64,000 nt of DNA, taken from the NCBI GenBank assembly GCA_001595385.3, contig LVEI03000001.1, forward strand, positions 310,001-374,000. The letters are read 5' to 3'. This DNA comes from Deltaproteobacteria bacterium GWC2_55_46 (GTDB lineage: Bacteria > Desulfobacterota > GWC2-55-46). A program made the position numbers and the translations under genes. This document shows, in pieces, positions 46,289-55,126 of the stretch (position 1 is its first letter; each line of letters starts with the position of its first letter). The notes beneath the pieces are model-generated. The model had not been told where the DNA came from. It searched no databases and saw only the letters and a list, made by a program, of their open reading frames with translations.

Positions 46289-47653
46289 CTACCTGGGCTC
46301 TGTAACAGGCGCGTTAAAGGTGCTGGCGAAGGTAAGCCCGGTCTTCGTCTCTCCCCTTCCCACGCATACGTACTCGAAACCCATCTTCTTCATTACCTCC
46401 GGGTCGTAGATGTTCCTCAGGTCAATTATCCTTGGGGCCTTAAGGAGGCTCTTTAGCCTGCCGAGGTCGAGCTTCCTGAACGGGTTCCATTCGGTCAGAA
46501 TAACGAGCGCGTCGCAGCCTTCTGCCACCTCATAGGCGTCGTTGCAGAACTGGACCGTCTCAGGCATCGCCTTCCTGGCGTTCTCCATGCCTGCGGGGTC
46601 ATAGGCCTTTATAGAGACCCCCTCGGCAAGGAGCTTCTCGGCTATGTCCATGGCCGGAGATTCCCTTATGTCGTCTGTATTGGGCTTGAAGGCGAGGCCG
46701 AGGATGCCGATGCGCGCGCCCTTAAGCTCGCCAGTAAGCCCCTTTATCTTATCGATCATCCGCTCCCGCTGCTCCCTGTTGACCTCGATGACCGATTCGA
46801 CGATCTTGAAGACATACCCGTGAGACCTGGCGATCTTGGTTATCGCCATCGTGTCCTTGGGGAAGCACGACCCGCCGTACCCCGGCCCCGCGTGCAGGAA
46901 CTTGGAGCCTATCCTGTTGTCGAGGCCCATCCCCTTGGCGACCATGCGCACGTCCGCGCCGACCCTCTCGCAGATATTGGCTACCTCGTTTATGAACGAT
47001 ACCTTGGTGGCGAGGAAGGCGTTGGACGCGTACTTTATAAGCTCGGAGGTCTCTACATCGGTTATGACGAACGGGGTCTCTATGAGATAAAGCGGTGAGT
47101 AGAGGTCCTTCATGATGGCTATGGCCTGCTCGCTCCTGGCGCCGAGGACCAGCCTGTTGGGCCTCATGAAGTCCTCTACGGCAGAGCCTTCCCTGAGGAA
47201 CTCCGGGTTCGATACCACGTCGAATTTGTGCTCCCCGCCCTGCCCCTTCTCGATGATATCCTCGATGAACTTTCCAGTGCCGACCGGCACGGTGCTCTTC
47301 GTGACGATGACCTTGTAGCCGTTAAGATTGGCGGCTATGGTGCGCGCGACCTCTTCTATATAGCTTAAGTCGGCGGAGCCGTCGTCCTTTGGCGGCGTGC
47401 CAACGGCTATGAAGATGACGAGGGATTTCTTTATCGACTCGCATAATTCCGTCGTGAACGTCAGGCGCTTCTCACTTATGTTCTTGTCGACAAGCTCCTT
47501 GAGGCCGGGCTCATAAATTGGTATCTCGCCCCTGTTGAGCATATTTATCTTCTCGGCATCCTTGTCAACGCAGGATACGTTCACGCCGAAATCAGCGAAG
47601 CAGGTGCCGGTAACAAGGCCTACGTACCCTGTCCCGATGACACAGATATTCAT
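46289..47653 (-). CDS. ugd: UDP-glucose 6-dehydrogenase
   Basis: 454 aa. The NAD site is ICVIGTGYVGLVTGTCFADFG, and the catalytic Cys is C263 in GPGYGGSCFPKDT. It oxidises UDP-glucose to UDP-glucuronate for surface polysaccharide synthesis. A consensus promoter lies about 90 bp upstream, and GGAGG precedes the ATG. The glycan genes further upstream on the same strand fit this role. Confidence 0.95.
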   Translation of the reverse strand: MNICVIGTGYVGLVTGTCFADFGVNVSCVDKDAEKINMLNRGEIPIYEPGLKELVDKNISEKRLTFTTELCESIKKSLVIFIAVGTPPKDDGSADLSYIEEVARTIAANLNGYKVIVTKSTVPVGTGKFIEDIIEKGQGGEHKFDVVSNPEFLREGSAVEDFMRPNRLVLGARSEQAIAIMKDLYSPLYLIETPFVITDVETSELIKYASNAFLATKVSFINEVANICERVGADVRMVAKGMGLDNRIGSKFLHAGPGYGGSCFPKDTMAITKIARSHGYVFKIVESVIEVNREQRERMIDKIKGLTGELKGARIGILGLAFKPNTDDIRESPAMDIAEKLLAEGVSIKAYDPAGMENARKAMPETVQFCNDAYEVAEGCDALVILTEWNPFRKLDLGRLKSLLKAPRIIDLRNIYDPEVMKKMGFEYVCVGRGETKTGLTFASTFNAPVTEPR

Positions 47654-47743
47654 GTGGAAGGACCTCCGTTCAAAGACTATTTTTTTTTAGCTGGCGCGCC
47701 GTAACCAGCGGAAAAACACCTGAATTCTTGAGAGTTATCGCTC

Positions 47744-47772
47744 AGTATAATCTCGCGCAGTCCCTATGTCAA
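47744..47772 (-). promoter_or_regulatory. sigma-70-type promoter of ugd
   Basis: On the minus strand there is a perfect TTGACA, 17 bp, then TATACT. It gives a leader of about 84 nt before ugd. Confidence 0.75.
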
Positions 47773-47795
47773 GAAAGCCGGACTTCTAAAGATCC

Positions 47796-48131
47796 TCAGC
47801 GGAAACTGCCTCTTCTCCAGCAGTCTAACTGCAAATAGCTCATGAAGAGGAAGGCGTACACAAAGATCCCCCCGAGGAAGTTGATGACATGCGTGAGCCT
47901 GTAAACGGTCTCAAGCCCTATAAGCGGCCTGCCAGGAGCGCCGACTGGCGCAAGCACCAGGTAACCGGACGGGGTCAGGAAGTAGGCCGCTATGTAAACC
48001 GGGAGGACATATGCGAAAAGGGACAAAAGCCTTTTCAGGCGGGCCCTTGGGCTTAGGCCCCCGTATATGGACGCGTGGGCGGCGAGGAATATGATAAAAC
48101 ACAGGAGCCCCAGGACTATTGCCTTTATCAT
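47796..48131 (-). CDS. small membrane protein, unknown function
   Basis: 111 aa with three hydrophobic segments (about 4-24, 40-58, 83-102) and the sequence RARLKRLLSLFAYVLPVYIAAYFLTPSGYLVL in the middle, given only as a marker. I do not recognise a family. It lies between ugd and the sugar-transferase gene on the same strand, with 108 bp of non-coding sequence upstream. Confidence 0.6.
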   Translation of the reverse strand: MIKAIVLGLLCFIIFLAAHASIYGGLSPRARLKRLLSLFAYVLPVYIAAYFLTPSGYLVLAPVGAPGRPLIGLETVYRLTHVINFLGGIFVYAFLFMSYLQLDCWRRGSFR

Positions 48132-48239
48132 CGTCTGTCAAAACCTTACGGATTCGTCTTTTTGGAAGGGCTATATTAACATAACTTGGTGGATTTTTAA
48201 AATGTTTACAGCGGGTTTTCAGGCGGGATGATGGGGCTT

Positions 48240-49640
48240 TCAGTACGCGTTACGGTTCACGAAGCCCTTCCATAGCGTTAGAAAGAGTATCTTGAGATCG
48301 AAGGCAAGGGACCAGTGCTCAATATAATAAAGGTCGTGCTCTATCCTTTTTCTTATGTCCGTATTGCCCCTCCAGCCGTTCACCTGCGCCCAGCCGGTAA
48401 TACCTGCCTTCATCCTGTGGCGGAGCATGTACCTGGGTATGTCGCGCCTGAACTCTCTTATGAAGACCGGCCTCTCCGGCCTTGGGCCGACAAGGGACAT
48501 ATCCCCGCGGAGGACGTTAAAGAGCTGTGGCAGCTCATCCAGGCTCGTTCCCCGAAGCGCAGCCCCCAATACCGTGCGCCTCGGGTCCCCTTTTCTCGCC
48601 CAGACCGCGCCTGTCTCTTTTTCAGCGTCCGGGCGCATGGTCCGGAACTTCAGTATCTGGAAGGTATCCCCGCCAATGCCCATTCTCTCCTGCCTGTAAA
48701 GGGCCGGGCCCGGCGAAGTTGCCTTTATGAGCGCTAATACCGCGAGCATAAGTGGCCCCAGGAACGCGATCGCCATAAGCGAGAACGTGATGTCAAAAGC
48801 CCTTTTCAATATCATGTTCCAGCCGTAAAGGGGCGAGCCCTGAAGGTTGAGTATCGGCATGCCCTCGAACTCCTCCACCCCTGCGCGAAGCGTTATGAAC
48901 CGCGCTATATCGGGTATCACCTTGATATCTACCGCCTCGTCCCCAATGCCCTTGATGGCTTCCTCTACCAGCGAGTGCTCGTCCCATGAAAGGGCTATAA
49001 AGACGATGTCTATGCGCCTCTCCTTTATAAAGCCCCTTATCCCATCGAGATCTGCGACGACCCGCACCCCTGCCACAAGGCGTCCCTTTTGAGCCTCGTC
49101 AGCGGATATGAGCCCCTCGACCTTGATCCCGACCTCCGGGTGGGACTCGAGCCTATCGAGCACCATCCTCGCCGGGGCGCCTGTGCCGACAATAACGGCG
49201 TACCTCAGGTTGTAGCCCTTCCTCCGAATAAGCTTGAGGGCTTTTCTGAAGAGAAGCCTCTCGACACTCAGTGCCGCTATATTGATGACAGTAAAGAAGA
49301 CGAAGACAAGCCTTGAGTACTCGTACTGCTTGGCAAAGAATGTGAAAGCTATGAAGAAGAGCATCGACGCGGCGCAGGCCTTGACCAGATCAAATATCTC
49401 CGCCTGGCTATCTGTCCTCTTCGGGCGATAGAGGCCGAACCATTTGAATACCACCGCCCAGATGGCGATTATCGGGAAGAGCAGGAGGCTGTAGGCGAGG
49501 AAGTCCGGTATGCCCTTGGGTGTAGCGACAAGGCCGGATTGGAAACGGATGTGGAAAGAGAGCACCCAGGATAAGGTGATGATGACGAGGTCTGCTATGA
49601 GGAGAAGGCTCTCAAAGAGCTGGCTGTGTTTTTTCAGCAT
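48240..49640 (-). CDS. undecaprenyl-phosphate glucose/sugar phosphotransferase (WcaJ/WbaP-type)
   Basis: 466 aa. Four N-terminal membrane helices and a Rossmann-like CoA-binding-type domain (VIVGTGAPARMVLDRLE) precede the catalytic C-terminal bacterial sugar transferase domain (about 275-466). This has the conserved KRAFDITFSL start and FRTMRPDAE, LDELPQLFNVLRGDMSLVGPRPERP and MKAGITGWAQVNGWRG. It starts lipid-linked glycan synthesis by moving a sugar-1-phosphate to undecaprenyl phosphate. Its 5' end overlaps the upstream glycosyltransferase gene by 29 bp. Confidence 0.92.
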   Translation of the reverse strand: MLKKHSQLFESLLLIADLVIITLSWVLSFHIRFQSGLVATPKGIPDFLAYSLLLFPIIAIWAVVFKWFGLYRPKRTDSQAEIFDLVKACAASMLFFIAFTFFAKQYEYSRLVFVFFTVINIAALSVERLLFRKALKLIRRKGYNLRYAVIVGTGAPARMVLDRLESHPEVGIKVEGLISADEAQKGRLVAGVRVVADLDGIRGFIKERRIDIVFIALSWDEHSLVEEAIKGIGDEAVDIKVIPDIARFITLRAGVEEFEGMPILNLQGSPLYGWNMILKRAFDITFSLMAIAFLGPLMLAVLALIKATSPGPALYRQERMGIGGDTFQILKFRTMRPDAEKETGAVWARKGDPRRTVLGAALRGTSLDELPQLFNVLRGDMSLVGPRPERPVFIREFRRDIPRYMLRHRMKAGITGWAQVNGWRGNTDIRKRIEHDLYYIEHWSLAFDLKILFLTLWKGFVNRNAY

Positions 49641-50763
49641 AACCGGTCCAGGATGTATGTTCAGAGTACCTTTCCTCTATGAACGCCCTCACCTTATCCT
49701 TAAAAACCGCCCTGTCAAACGAGAGCGCGTGCTCCCTTATCGCCGCCGGGTCGAAAGAACCTTCCAGGCGTTCGAAGGCCGAAAGCGCCTCGTTTAAAGC
49801 GGATGGGTTTTGCTCCAGGAAAAAAAGCCCTGTTGCGTTCCCAGCTGAACCTGGCGGCACGACGGTCTCAAGAGCGCCACCAACCCCATAAGCGACTACA
49901 GGCCTCCCTGAGGCCATCGCCTCAAGGGGAACGATGCCGAAGTCCTCCTCGCCAGGGAAAATAAGCGCCCTGCAGCCATGATAGAGCGCCGCGAGCCCCT
50001 CGTCATCCTTCCACCCTGTTAACTCTATGTTAGGCATGGCGAGCCGCTTAAGCCTCGCTTCGTCCTGACCGGAGCCAGCGATTACGAGTTTCCGCCCTGA
50101 TGCGTTGAAGGCCTCGATGGCGAGGTCGATACGTTTGTAAGGCGCGAAAGCGGAGACTATAAGGTAGTAATCGCCACGAATACCCCTGAGGCTGAACCTG
50201 GAACAATCCACCGGCGGATGGATGACCTCGGCCCCTCTCCCATAAAATCTCTCGACACGTTTCGCCACGTGCCTTGAATTGGCTATGAAATGGTCGACCC
50301 TCGCGTTCGTGGACGAGTCCCAGAGCCTCAGGTAATGGGCCGTGGCCCGTGCTACAAGGGCCTTGACGCCCTTTTCCCGCCCAAAATACGCGTCATACAT
50401 ATCCCAAACGTAGCGCATCGGCGTATGTATGTAACAGATATGGAGCGCGCCCGGCGGCGGTATGGCGCCCTTGGCCACGCAATGGCTCGTTGAGAGCACA
50501 AGGTCATATCCCTTGAGGTTAAAACCCTCTATAGCCATGGGGAAAAGGGGCAGGTAGTACCTGTACCCCTTTCGTGAGAAAGGGAGCCCCTGAATAAACG
50601 AGGTCTCTATCCGCCTGCCCTCTATCTTTTTGGATACCGCTCCCCTGTCGTGGACAAGGGTATAGAGGTCTGCTGACGGGAAGATATCGGTGAGCGCTTC
50701 CAGCACCTTCTCACCGCCCCTCATCCCGGTAAGCCAGTCGTGCACAAGGGCGACCTTCAACAA
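49612..50763 (-). CDS. glycosyltransferase family 4 protein
   Basis: 383 aa of GT-B fold. The N-terminal part has VALVHDWLTGMRGGEKVL and PMRYVWDMYDAYFG. The C-terminal donor site is in EEDFGIVPLEAMASGRPVVAYGVGGALE (E-x7-E type). It adds a sugar from a nucleotide donor to the growing lipid-linked glycan started by its partner. The two genes overlap, so they are coupled. The donor and acceptor cannot be told. Confidence 0.9.
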   Translation of the reverse strand: MLKVALVHDWLTGMRGGEKVLEALTDIFPSADLYTLVHDRGAVSKKIEGRRIETSFIQGLPFSRKGYRYYLPLFPMAIEGFNLKGYDLVLSTSHCVAKGAIPPPGALHICYIHTPMRYVWDMYDAYFGREKGVKALVARATAHYLRLWDSSTNARVDHFIANSRHVAKRVERFYGRGAEVIHPPVDCSRFSLRGIRGDYYLIVSAFAPYKRIDLAIEAFNASGRKLVIAGSGQDEARLKRLAMPNIELTGWKDDEGLAALYHGCRALIFPGEEDFGIVPLEAMASGRPVVAYGVGGALETVVPPGSAGNATGLFFLEQNPSALNEALSAFERLEGSFDPAAIREHALSFDRAVFKDKVRAFIEERYSEHTSWTGYAEKTQPAL

Positions 50764-50797
50764 AAACTCCTATGGAGAATCTTCTGGAGAGGCGGAC

Positions 50798-50940
50798 TAA
50801 CAGGATGTTGAAAAAGTCCTCCTGGACTTTTTCAACTACGATTTGGCCTGAGTGAACCAGTCCAAATCTTACAAATTGCTCGACTTTTCAAGTCTCGCGA
50901 TTTGGCAATCCGTCCATGGATTGCTTTCAACAGCCTGCTA
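50798..50940. repeat. 143-bp MITE-like inverted-repeat element
   Basis: The ends are imperfect inverted repeats (TAACAGGATGTTGAAA on the left; right end read inward TAGCAGGCTGTTGAAA). Inside are a perfect 13-bp hairpin (GTTGAAAAAGTCC around TCCT), GATTTGG/CCAAATC arms, and GCAATCC/GGATTGC arms. There is no coding potential. A 15-base part (GACTTTTCAAGTCTC) recurs at 51182-51196. The ends suggest a miniature transposable element mobilised in trans. Confidence 0.6.
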
Positions 50941-51196
50941 AAAGATAAACCGCCTCCGGTCAGAGTATAATCCGGCTTTTCAGGACGTCAAACGCGACGT
51001 TGAAATATTTTTAATCAAGGATTTTTATTGGAAAACAGAGATGAACGCGCGAAGCCGCCTGTGCGGGGCTTCACTGAAAAAAGCCACGCAGGTTATCACA
51101 TAGGTTATAAGGAGGAGCGAGGATGAGATAACTTTTTTTGATAAGCCGTATTCACAGGCGACGCAGGCAACAAAGCAGATGGACTTTTCAAGTCTC
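50941..51196. other. non-coding stretch between the MITE-like element and the radical SAM gene
   Basis: No gene of normal size is visible. On the plus strand AAGGAGG (51109-51115) precedes ATG AGA TAA (51123-51131), a two-codon open frame followed by seven Ts. A partial copy of the MITE-like internal sequence sits at 51182-51196, right at the end of the radical SAM gene. Confidence 0.4.
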
Positions 51197-52162
51197 TTAA
51201 GCTGACCTTAGAAAGCTGGAGTACAGGAGATCGCTCTCAGCGAGCTCTGTGTAGCAGCCAGCGCATTTTACCTCGCCGATCTTCTCGAAGGCCTCACGAT
51301 ATCCGAGGAGCGCTCCGCTTGGCCATTCCTTTGAATAGAACGCCGGATAACACGGGGCGACATTGCCGGTCGGGGTTACCGCGCAATAAAGTCTTCCAGC
51401 CCAGCACTCCCTCCTGTTCAAGCCCCATACCGGCAGTTTTATGTGGTCGAGGTACTCAGGCGAATTGACTATCGGAGCCCCCTTCTTTTTAAGCTCCTTG
51501 AGCCCCTGGATGGCCTTCATATAAGCCTTGCCCTCCGGTGACATGGAGCTTATCCTGGATACGTCAGATGAAAAAGGATAGCTCAAGACCGGCTGGAATG
51601 TCATCTTTACACCAAGCCTTTGCGCGTCGTCGACCATAAGAGGCAGATAGTCGAGGTTCTCTTTCGTGATAACGGTATTTGTCCAGACATTAAGACCAGC
51701 CATCTTGGCGGCCCTGATGCCTGAGGCGAGCTGCCTGTAGCTCCCTCCATCCCTCAGTTTGCCGTGCGCCTCTTCAGGCCCGTCGAGGCTTACTATGATG
51801 AGGTCCAGCTCTTTGAGCTTTTCCATATTATCCTCGAGGAGCGAGCCGTTCGTAAAAAGTGACGTAAAAACACCCTTTCGAACGCTATAGGAGGTGAGCT
51901 CGCCTATGTCGTCCCGCGTTAGCGGCTCACCGCCGGTAAAACAGAGCCTGCTCATGCCCATATCCGAGAACTCGTCTATCATCCGTATGGCGTCATCGGT
52001 AGAAAGCTCATCATCCCTCAGGCGCCAGATATCGCAGTACTCGCATCTGAAGTTGCACCTGTAAGTAGAAATGAATGTCACGGAAAGCGGATACCTTCTG
52101 ACAGCCATATTCGACGCCGCCATCATGGAGCGGCTGCCTGCGCTACTTAAAAGGTCTCTCAT
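51197..52162 (-). CDS. radical SAM/SPASM-like protein
   Basis: 321 aa from ATG 52162, with AGGTG just upstream; GTG 52171 in the same frame is possible. The radical SAM cluster is CNFRCEYCDIW (C-x3-C-x2-C), with FTGGEPL for SAM binding. The C-terminal part has further cysteines (CWAGRLYCAVTPTGNVAPC and CAGC) typical of a SPASM or twitch auxiliary cluster. It is likely a peptide-modifying or pathway-specific enzyme, but no substrate gene or precursor peptide is recognisable nearby. Confidence 0.82.
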   Translation of the reverse strand: MRDLLSSAGSRSMMAASNMAVRRYPLSVTFISTYRCNFRCEYCDIWRLRDDELSTDDAIRMIDEFSDMGMSRLCFTGGEPLTRDDIGELTSYSVRKGVFTSLFTNGSLLEDNMEKLKELDLIIVSLDGPEEAHGKLRDGGSYRQLASGIRAAKMAGLNVWTNTVITKENLDYLPLMVDDAQRLGVKMTFQPVLSYPFSSDVSRISSMSPEGKAYMKAIQGLKELKKKGAPIVNSPEYLDHIKLPVWGLNRRECWAGRLYCAVTPTGNVAPCYPAFYSKEWPSGALLGYREAFEKIGEVKCAGCYTELAESDLLYSSFLRSA

Positions 52163-52264
52163 TGACTGCACCTGTCCCGCTCTCGATCTTTACCGGCTGA
52201 GCACGCGCCTTTAATGCCGTACGAACGCGGGAGAGGCCGGCGGCGGGGATCGCCGGCCATTTGG

Positions 52265-52558
52265 TCAGATAGCCCTTGACAGTTGCTCTCCTTTTTCGAA
52301 GCCGGCCTGCATCTTTTTGAACTCATCCATGACCTGGTCTTCAAGCATCTGCCTTGTTGGTTTGTCGAGAGGGTGGACAAGGTCCCTGTACGTGCCGTCT
52401 TTCATCTTCTTCGCCGGCATGGCCACGAAATAACCGGTATTGCCCTTGATGACCTTCATGTCCCTTACGACAAAGCAGTCATCAAGTTTTATCGTCACGT
52501 AGGCCTTGAGCTTTTCATCCCCATCCACCGGAAGCACCTTGATCTCAGTAATACGCAT
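52265..52558 (-). CDS. spoVG: SpoVG-family RNA-binding protein
   Basis: 97 aa with the SpoVG pattern: RITEIKVLPVDGDEKLKAYVTI, DDCFVVRDMKVIKG, GYFVAMPAKKMKDGTYRDLVHPL, marked here in pieces. In Firmicutes it affects septation and sporulation, and in spirochaetes and others it binds nucleic acid as a regulator. It occurs in many non-sporulating deltaproteobacteria. AAGGAGGG stands six to nine bases before ATG 52558, so that start is firm. Confidence 0.95.
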   Translation of the reverse strand: MRITEIKVLPVDGDEKLKAYVTIKLDDCFVVRDMKVIKGNTGYFVAMPAKKMKDGTYRDLVHPLDKPTRQMLEDQVMDEFKKMQAGFEKGEQLSRAI

Positions 52559-52763
52559 CTTCTCTCCCTCCTTATAGTGTGATTCTAGGCACCTGCCCGG
52601 CACGCCCTTTGAATGCGGGCGTGCTATCCAGAAGTCTGTGTCGAGATCCGTATTGTTAGGATTTAATGGCTTGTTATTGCAACTGGTATGCCAAGGCTTG
52701 ATGTAAAAAAATATTTAGTCTAATTAACAGGATGGCAAATCAAGGCGAAATGCTTTATTTGGA

Positions 52764-52808
52764 TTTATGCACAATAATTTATGCACCGCACAAAAAATTG
52801 TGCATAAA
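52764..52808. repeat. 12-bp perfect inverted repeat with a third half-copy
   Basis: TTTATGCACAAT (52764-52775) and ATTGTGCATAAA (52797-52808) are perfect inverted repeats 21 bp apart, and a direct partial copy (TTTATGCACC, from 52778) lies between them. It is in the 358-bp gap between spoVG and the divergent purM, so it could be an operator for either. It could also form a hairpin in either transcript's leader. The rest of the gap shows no gene. Confidence 0.6.
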
Positions 52809-52916
52809 GAGAACCTTTATCCGCTCTCATCAACGGATATTCCGTGATCGTGGAGAAGCCAATTTTCAAACGCATACCCGTTGACTTCAAAAACGCTTTG
52901 CTTTAATCTATAGCTC

Positions 52917-53975
52917 ATGAAAAAACTTACATACAGTCAGGCAGGCGTTAACATCGACGAGGGCGCGAGGCTTGTAAGTCTCATCAAACCCGCTGTCCGG
53001 TCAAGCTACAGAAAAGAGGTGCTTGGAGATATCGGCGGCTTCGGAGCCCTCTTCTCCGGCAGGTTCAAGGGGCTTAAAGAGCCGGTCCTTGTCTCATCTA
53101 CCGACGGGGTCGGGACAAAGCTCATGGTCGCCTTCATGGCAGACAGGCACGACACAGTCGGCATAGACCTTGTCGCCATGAGCGTAAACGACATACTCGT
53201 AAGCGGGGCAGAGCCGCTTTTCTTCCTCGACTATTTCGCAACCGGCAAGCTCGACGCGAAGAGGGCCGCGGATGTCGTAACTGGGATAGCAAAGGGATGC
53301 AAGCTCGCCGGATGCGCCCTCATAGGCGGAGAGACGGCTGAGATGCCAGGGCTATATAAAACAGGCGAATACGACCTCGCCGGTTTTGCCGTGGGTGTGG
53401 CGGACAAAAAAAAGCTCATCGACGGCTCGAAGATAAGGCCCGGTGACAGGGTCATTGGCCTTGCCTCAAGCGGCCTTCACAGCAACGGCTTTTCGCTGGC
53501 GAGGAAGGTCATATTCGATATCCTGAAGCTTAAGGTAAAAGACAGGCCGAAGGGCTTTACCACCGATATAGGCTCGGTCCTCCTTGCCCCCACCCGTATA
53601 TACGTAAAACCGGTCCTCAAGCTCATGAAAGAGCACGACGTGCTCGGCATGGCCCATATCACAGGCGGCGGCTTTACAGACAATATCCCCAGGGTTCTTC
53701 CTGACGGGGTATCAGTGGTAATAGAAAATGGCTCATGGCCCGTCCCTCCGATATTCAGACTCATAAAGGAAGGCGGCTCGATAGAGACTGGAGAGATGCT
53801 CCGCACCTTCAACTGCGGCATAGGCCTTATCCTCATAGTCAGGGCAAAGGACGAGAAAGCCGTCCTCATAAGGCTCAAGGCCCTCAAGGAAAAGGCCTTT
53901 ACCATCGGCGAGGTCGCCCGCCGCAGGGGCAAAGGCCCACAGGTAGAGTTCACAGGAAAATCGGGTATATTGTAA
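52917..53975 (+). CDS. purM: phosphoribosylformylglycinamidine cyclo-ligase
   Basis: 352 aa. Family blocks are [24 protein letters not shown] and [17 protein letters not shown]-type sequence (here [15 protein letters not shown]). It closes the imidazole ring to make AIR in purine synthesis. No Shine-Dalgarno sequence is present. TTGACT and TTTAAT lie upstream (spacer 15), the latter 9 bases before the ATG. Its stop overlaps the purN start (TAATG). Confidence 0.95.
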   Translation: MKKLTYSQAGVNIDEGARLVSLIKPAVRSSYRKEVLGDIGGFGALFSGRFKGLKEPVLVSSTDGVGTKLMVAFMADRHDTVGIDLVAMSVNDILVSGAEPLFFLDYFATGKLDAKRAADVVTGIAKGCKLAGCALIGGETAEMPGLYKTGEYDLAGFAVGVADKKKLIDGSKIRPGDRVIGLASSGLHSNGFSLARKVIFDILKLKVKDRPKGFTTDIGSVLLAPTRIYVKPVLKLMKEHDVLGMAHITGGGFTDNIPRVLPDGVSVVIENGSWPVPPIFRLIKEGGSIETGEMLRTFNCGIGLILIVRAKDEKAVLIRLKALKEKAFTIGEVARRRGKGPQVEFTGKSGIL

Positions 53976-54628
53976 TGGTCGCTATAGGGGTGCTTGTCTC
54001 AGGCAGCGGGACGAATCTCCAGTCGATAATAGAAGCAGTTGAAAAAGGCAAGCTCGACGCCTCAATAAAGGTCGTCATAAGTAACATTGCCGATGCCTTC
54101 GCCCTCGAGCGCGCCAGAAAACACGGCATCCCCACGGCGGTCATACGGGTAAAGGACTTCCCCGAAAGAGAGGCCTATGACGCCGAAGTCGTCCGTGTCC
54201 TTAAGGAGCACGGCGTAGAGCTTGTCGCGCTCGCCGGGTTCATGAGGATAATATCGAGGGTCCTCCTTGACGCCTATCACATGAGGATAATGAACATACA
54301 CCCCTCCCTTCTCCCGTCGTTCCCGGGCCTTGAGGTCCAGAAAGCGGCCCTCGACTATGGCGTAAAGTTCTCAGGCTGCACCGTCCACTTCGTCGACGGC
54401 GGACTCGACAGCGGCCCGATCATAATACAGGCTGTAGTGCCTGTAAAAGACGAGGACACAGTTGAGTCGCTTTCAAAGAGGATACTCGCCGAAGAGCACA
54501 GGATTTACCCGCAGGCGATACAGCTATTCTCAGAGGGCAGATTAGAGGTCAGGGGCCGGAGGGTATTCGTACGAAAGAGCGAGGCCCCCTCCGGGACGAT
54601 GGAAAACCCCAGGGCTGCTACCTTTTAG
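53975..54628 (+). CDS. purN: phosphoribosylglycinamide formyltransferase
   Basis: 217 aa. It begins [19 protein letters not shown] and has the catalytic NIHPSLLPSFPG (Asn, His) and HFVDGGLDSGPIIIQ (Asp). It transfers a formyl group from 10-formyl-THF to GAR. The start ATG overlaps the purM stop by one base; an earlier in-frame Met lies inside purM. The C-terminal tail is longer than usual. Confidence 0.95.
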   Translation: MVAIGVLVSGSGTNLQSIIEAVEKGKLDASIKVVISNIADAFALERARKHGIPTAVIRVKDFPEREAYDAEVVRVLKEHGVELVALAGFMRIISRVLLDAYHMRIMNIHPSLLPSFPGLEVQKAALDYGVKFSGCTVHFVDGGLDSGPIIIQAVVPVKDEDTVESLSKRILAEEHRIYPQAIQLFSEGRLEVRGRRVFVRKSEAPSGTMENPRAATF

Positions 54629-54648
54629 GGGCGCAAAACATTATTCCA

Positions 54649-55086
54649 ATGTACAACGGACCTGTCATCGTAAGCGCCTGCCTTCTGGGACTCAGGACCC
54701 GGTATGACGGCAGCGACGCCTGCAACACGGAGGCGATAACGCTCCTTGAAGGGCGCCAGGCGATACCGGTCTGCCCGGAGCAGCTCGGCGGCCTGCCCAC
54801 GCCGAGGCCGGCTGCACAGATAGCCCAGGGAGACGGGATCGAGGTGCTTGCTGGCGCGGCAAGGGTCATCGACGAGTTCGGCCAGGACGTTACCGTACAG
54901 TTCATGAAGGGCGCGATGGACGTACTGCAGATAGCAAGGCTTACAGGCGCGAATGAGGCTTTCCTCAAGGAGAAGAGCCCGTCCTGCGGCGTCGGCTCCA
55001 TCTGCAGGAACAGCCATTGCGTAAACGGCATAGGGGTCACGGCTGCCCTGTTAAAGCGCGAAGGGCTTATCATACGGGGATTTTAG
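54649..55086 (+). CDS. DUF523 domain-containing protein
   Basis: 145 aa with the DUF523 pattern: IVSACLLGLRTRYDG at the start, VCPEQLGGLPTPRPAAQI, and KEKSPSCGVGSI. The invariant cysteines suggest metal or cluster binding; function is unknown. It follows purN after 20 bp on the same strand. Confidence 0.9.
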   Translation: MYNGPVIVSACLLGLRTRYDGSDACNTEAITLLEGRQAIPVCPEQLGGLPTPRPAAQIAQGDGIEVLAGAARVIDEFGQDVTVQFMKGAMDVLQIARLTGANEAFLKEKSPSCGVGSICRNSHCVNGIGVTAALLKREGLIIRGF

Positions 55087-55126
55087 GCCTGTTTGACGGC
55101 TCAAGGCTATTTCAAAAGGAGGAGCG

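Noticed and set aside
51197-52558. RiPP-type cluster (radical SAM plus small protein)
   Set aside because: The small neighbour is SpoVG, a conserved RNA-binding protein, and no precursor peptide or transporter is nearby.
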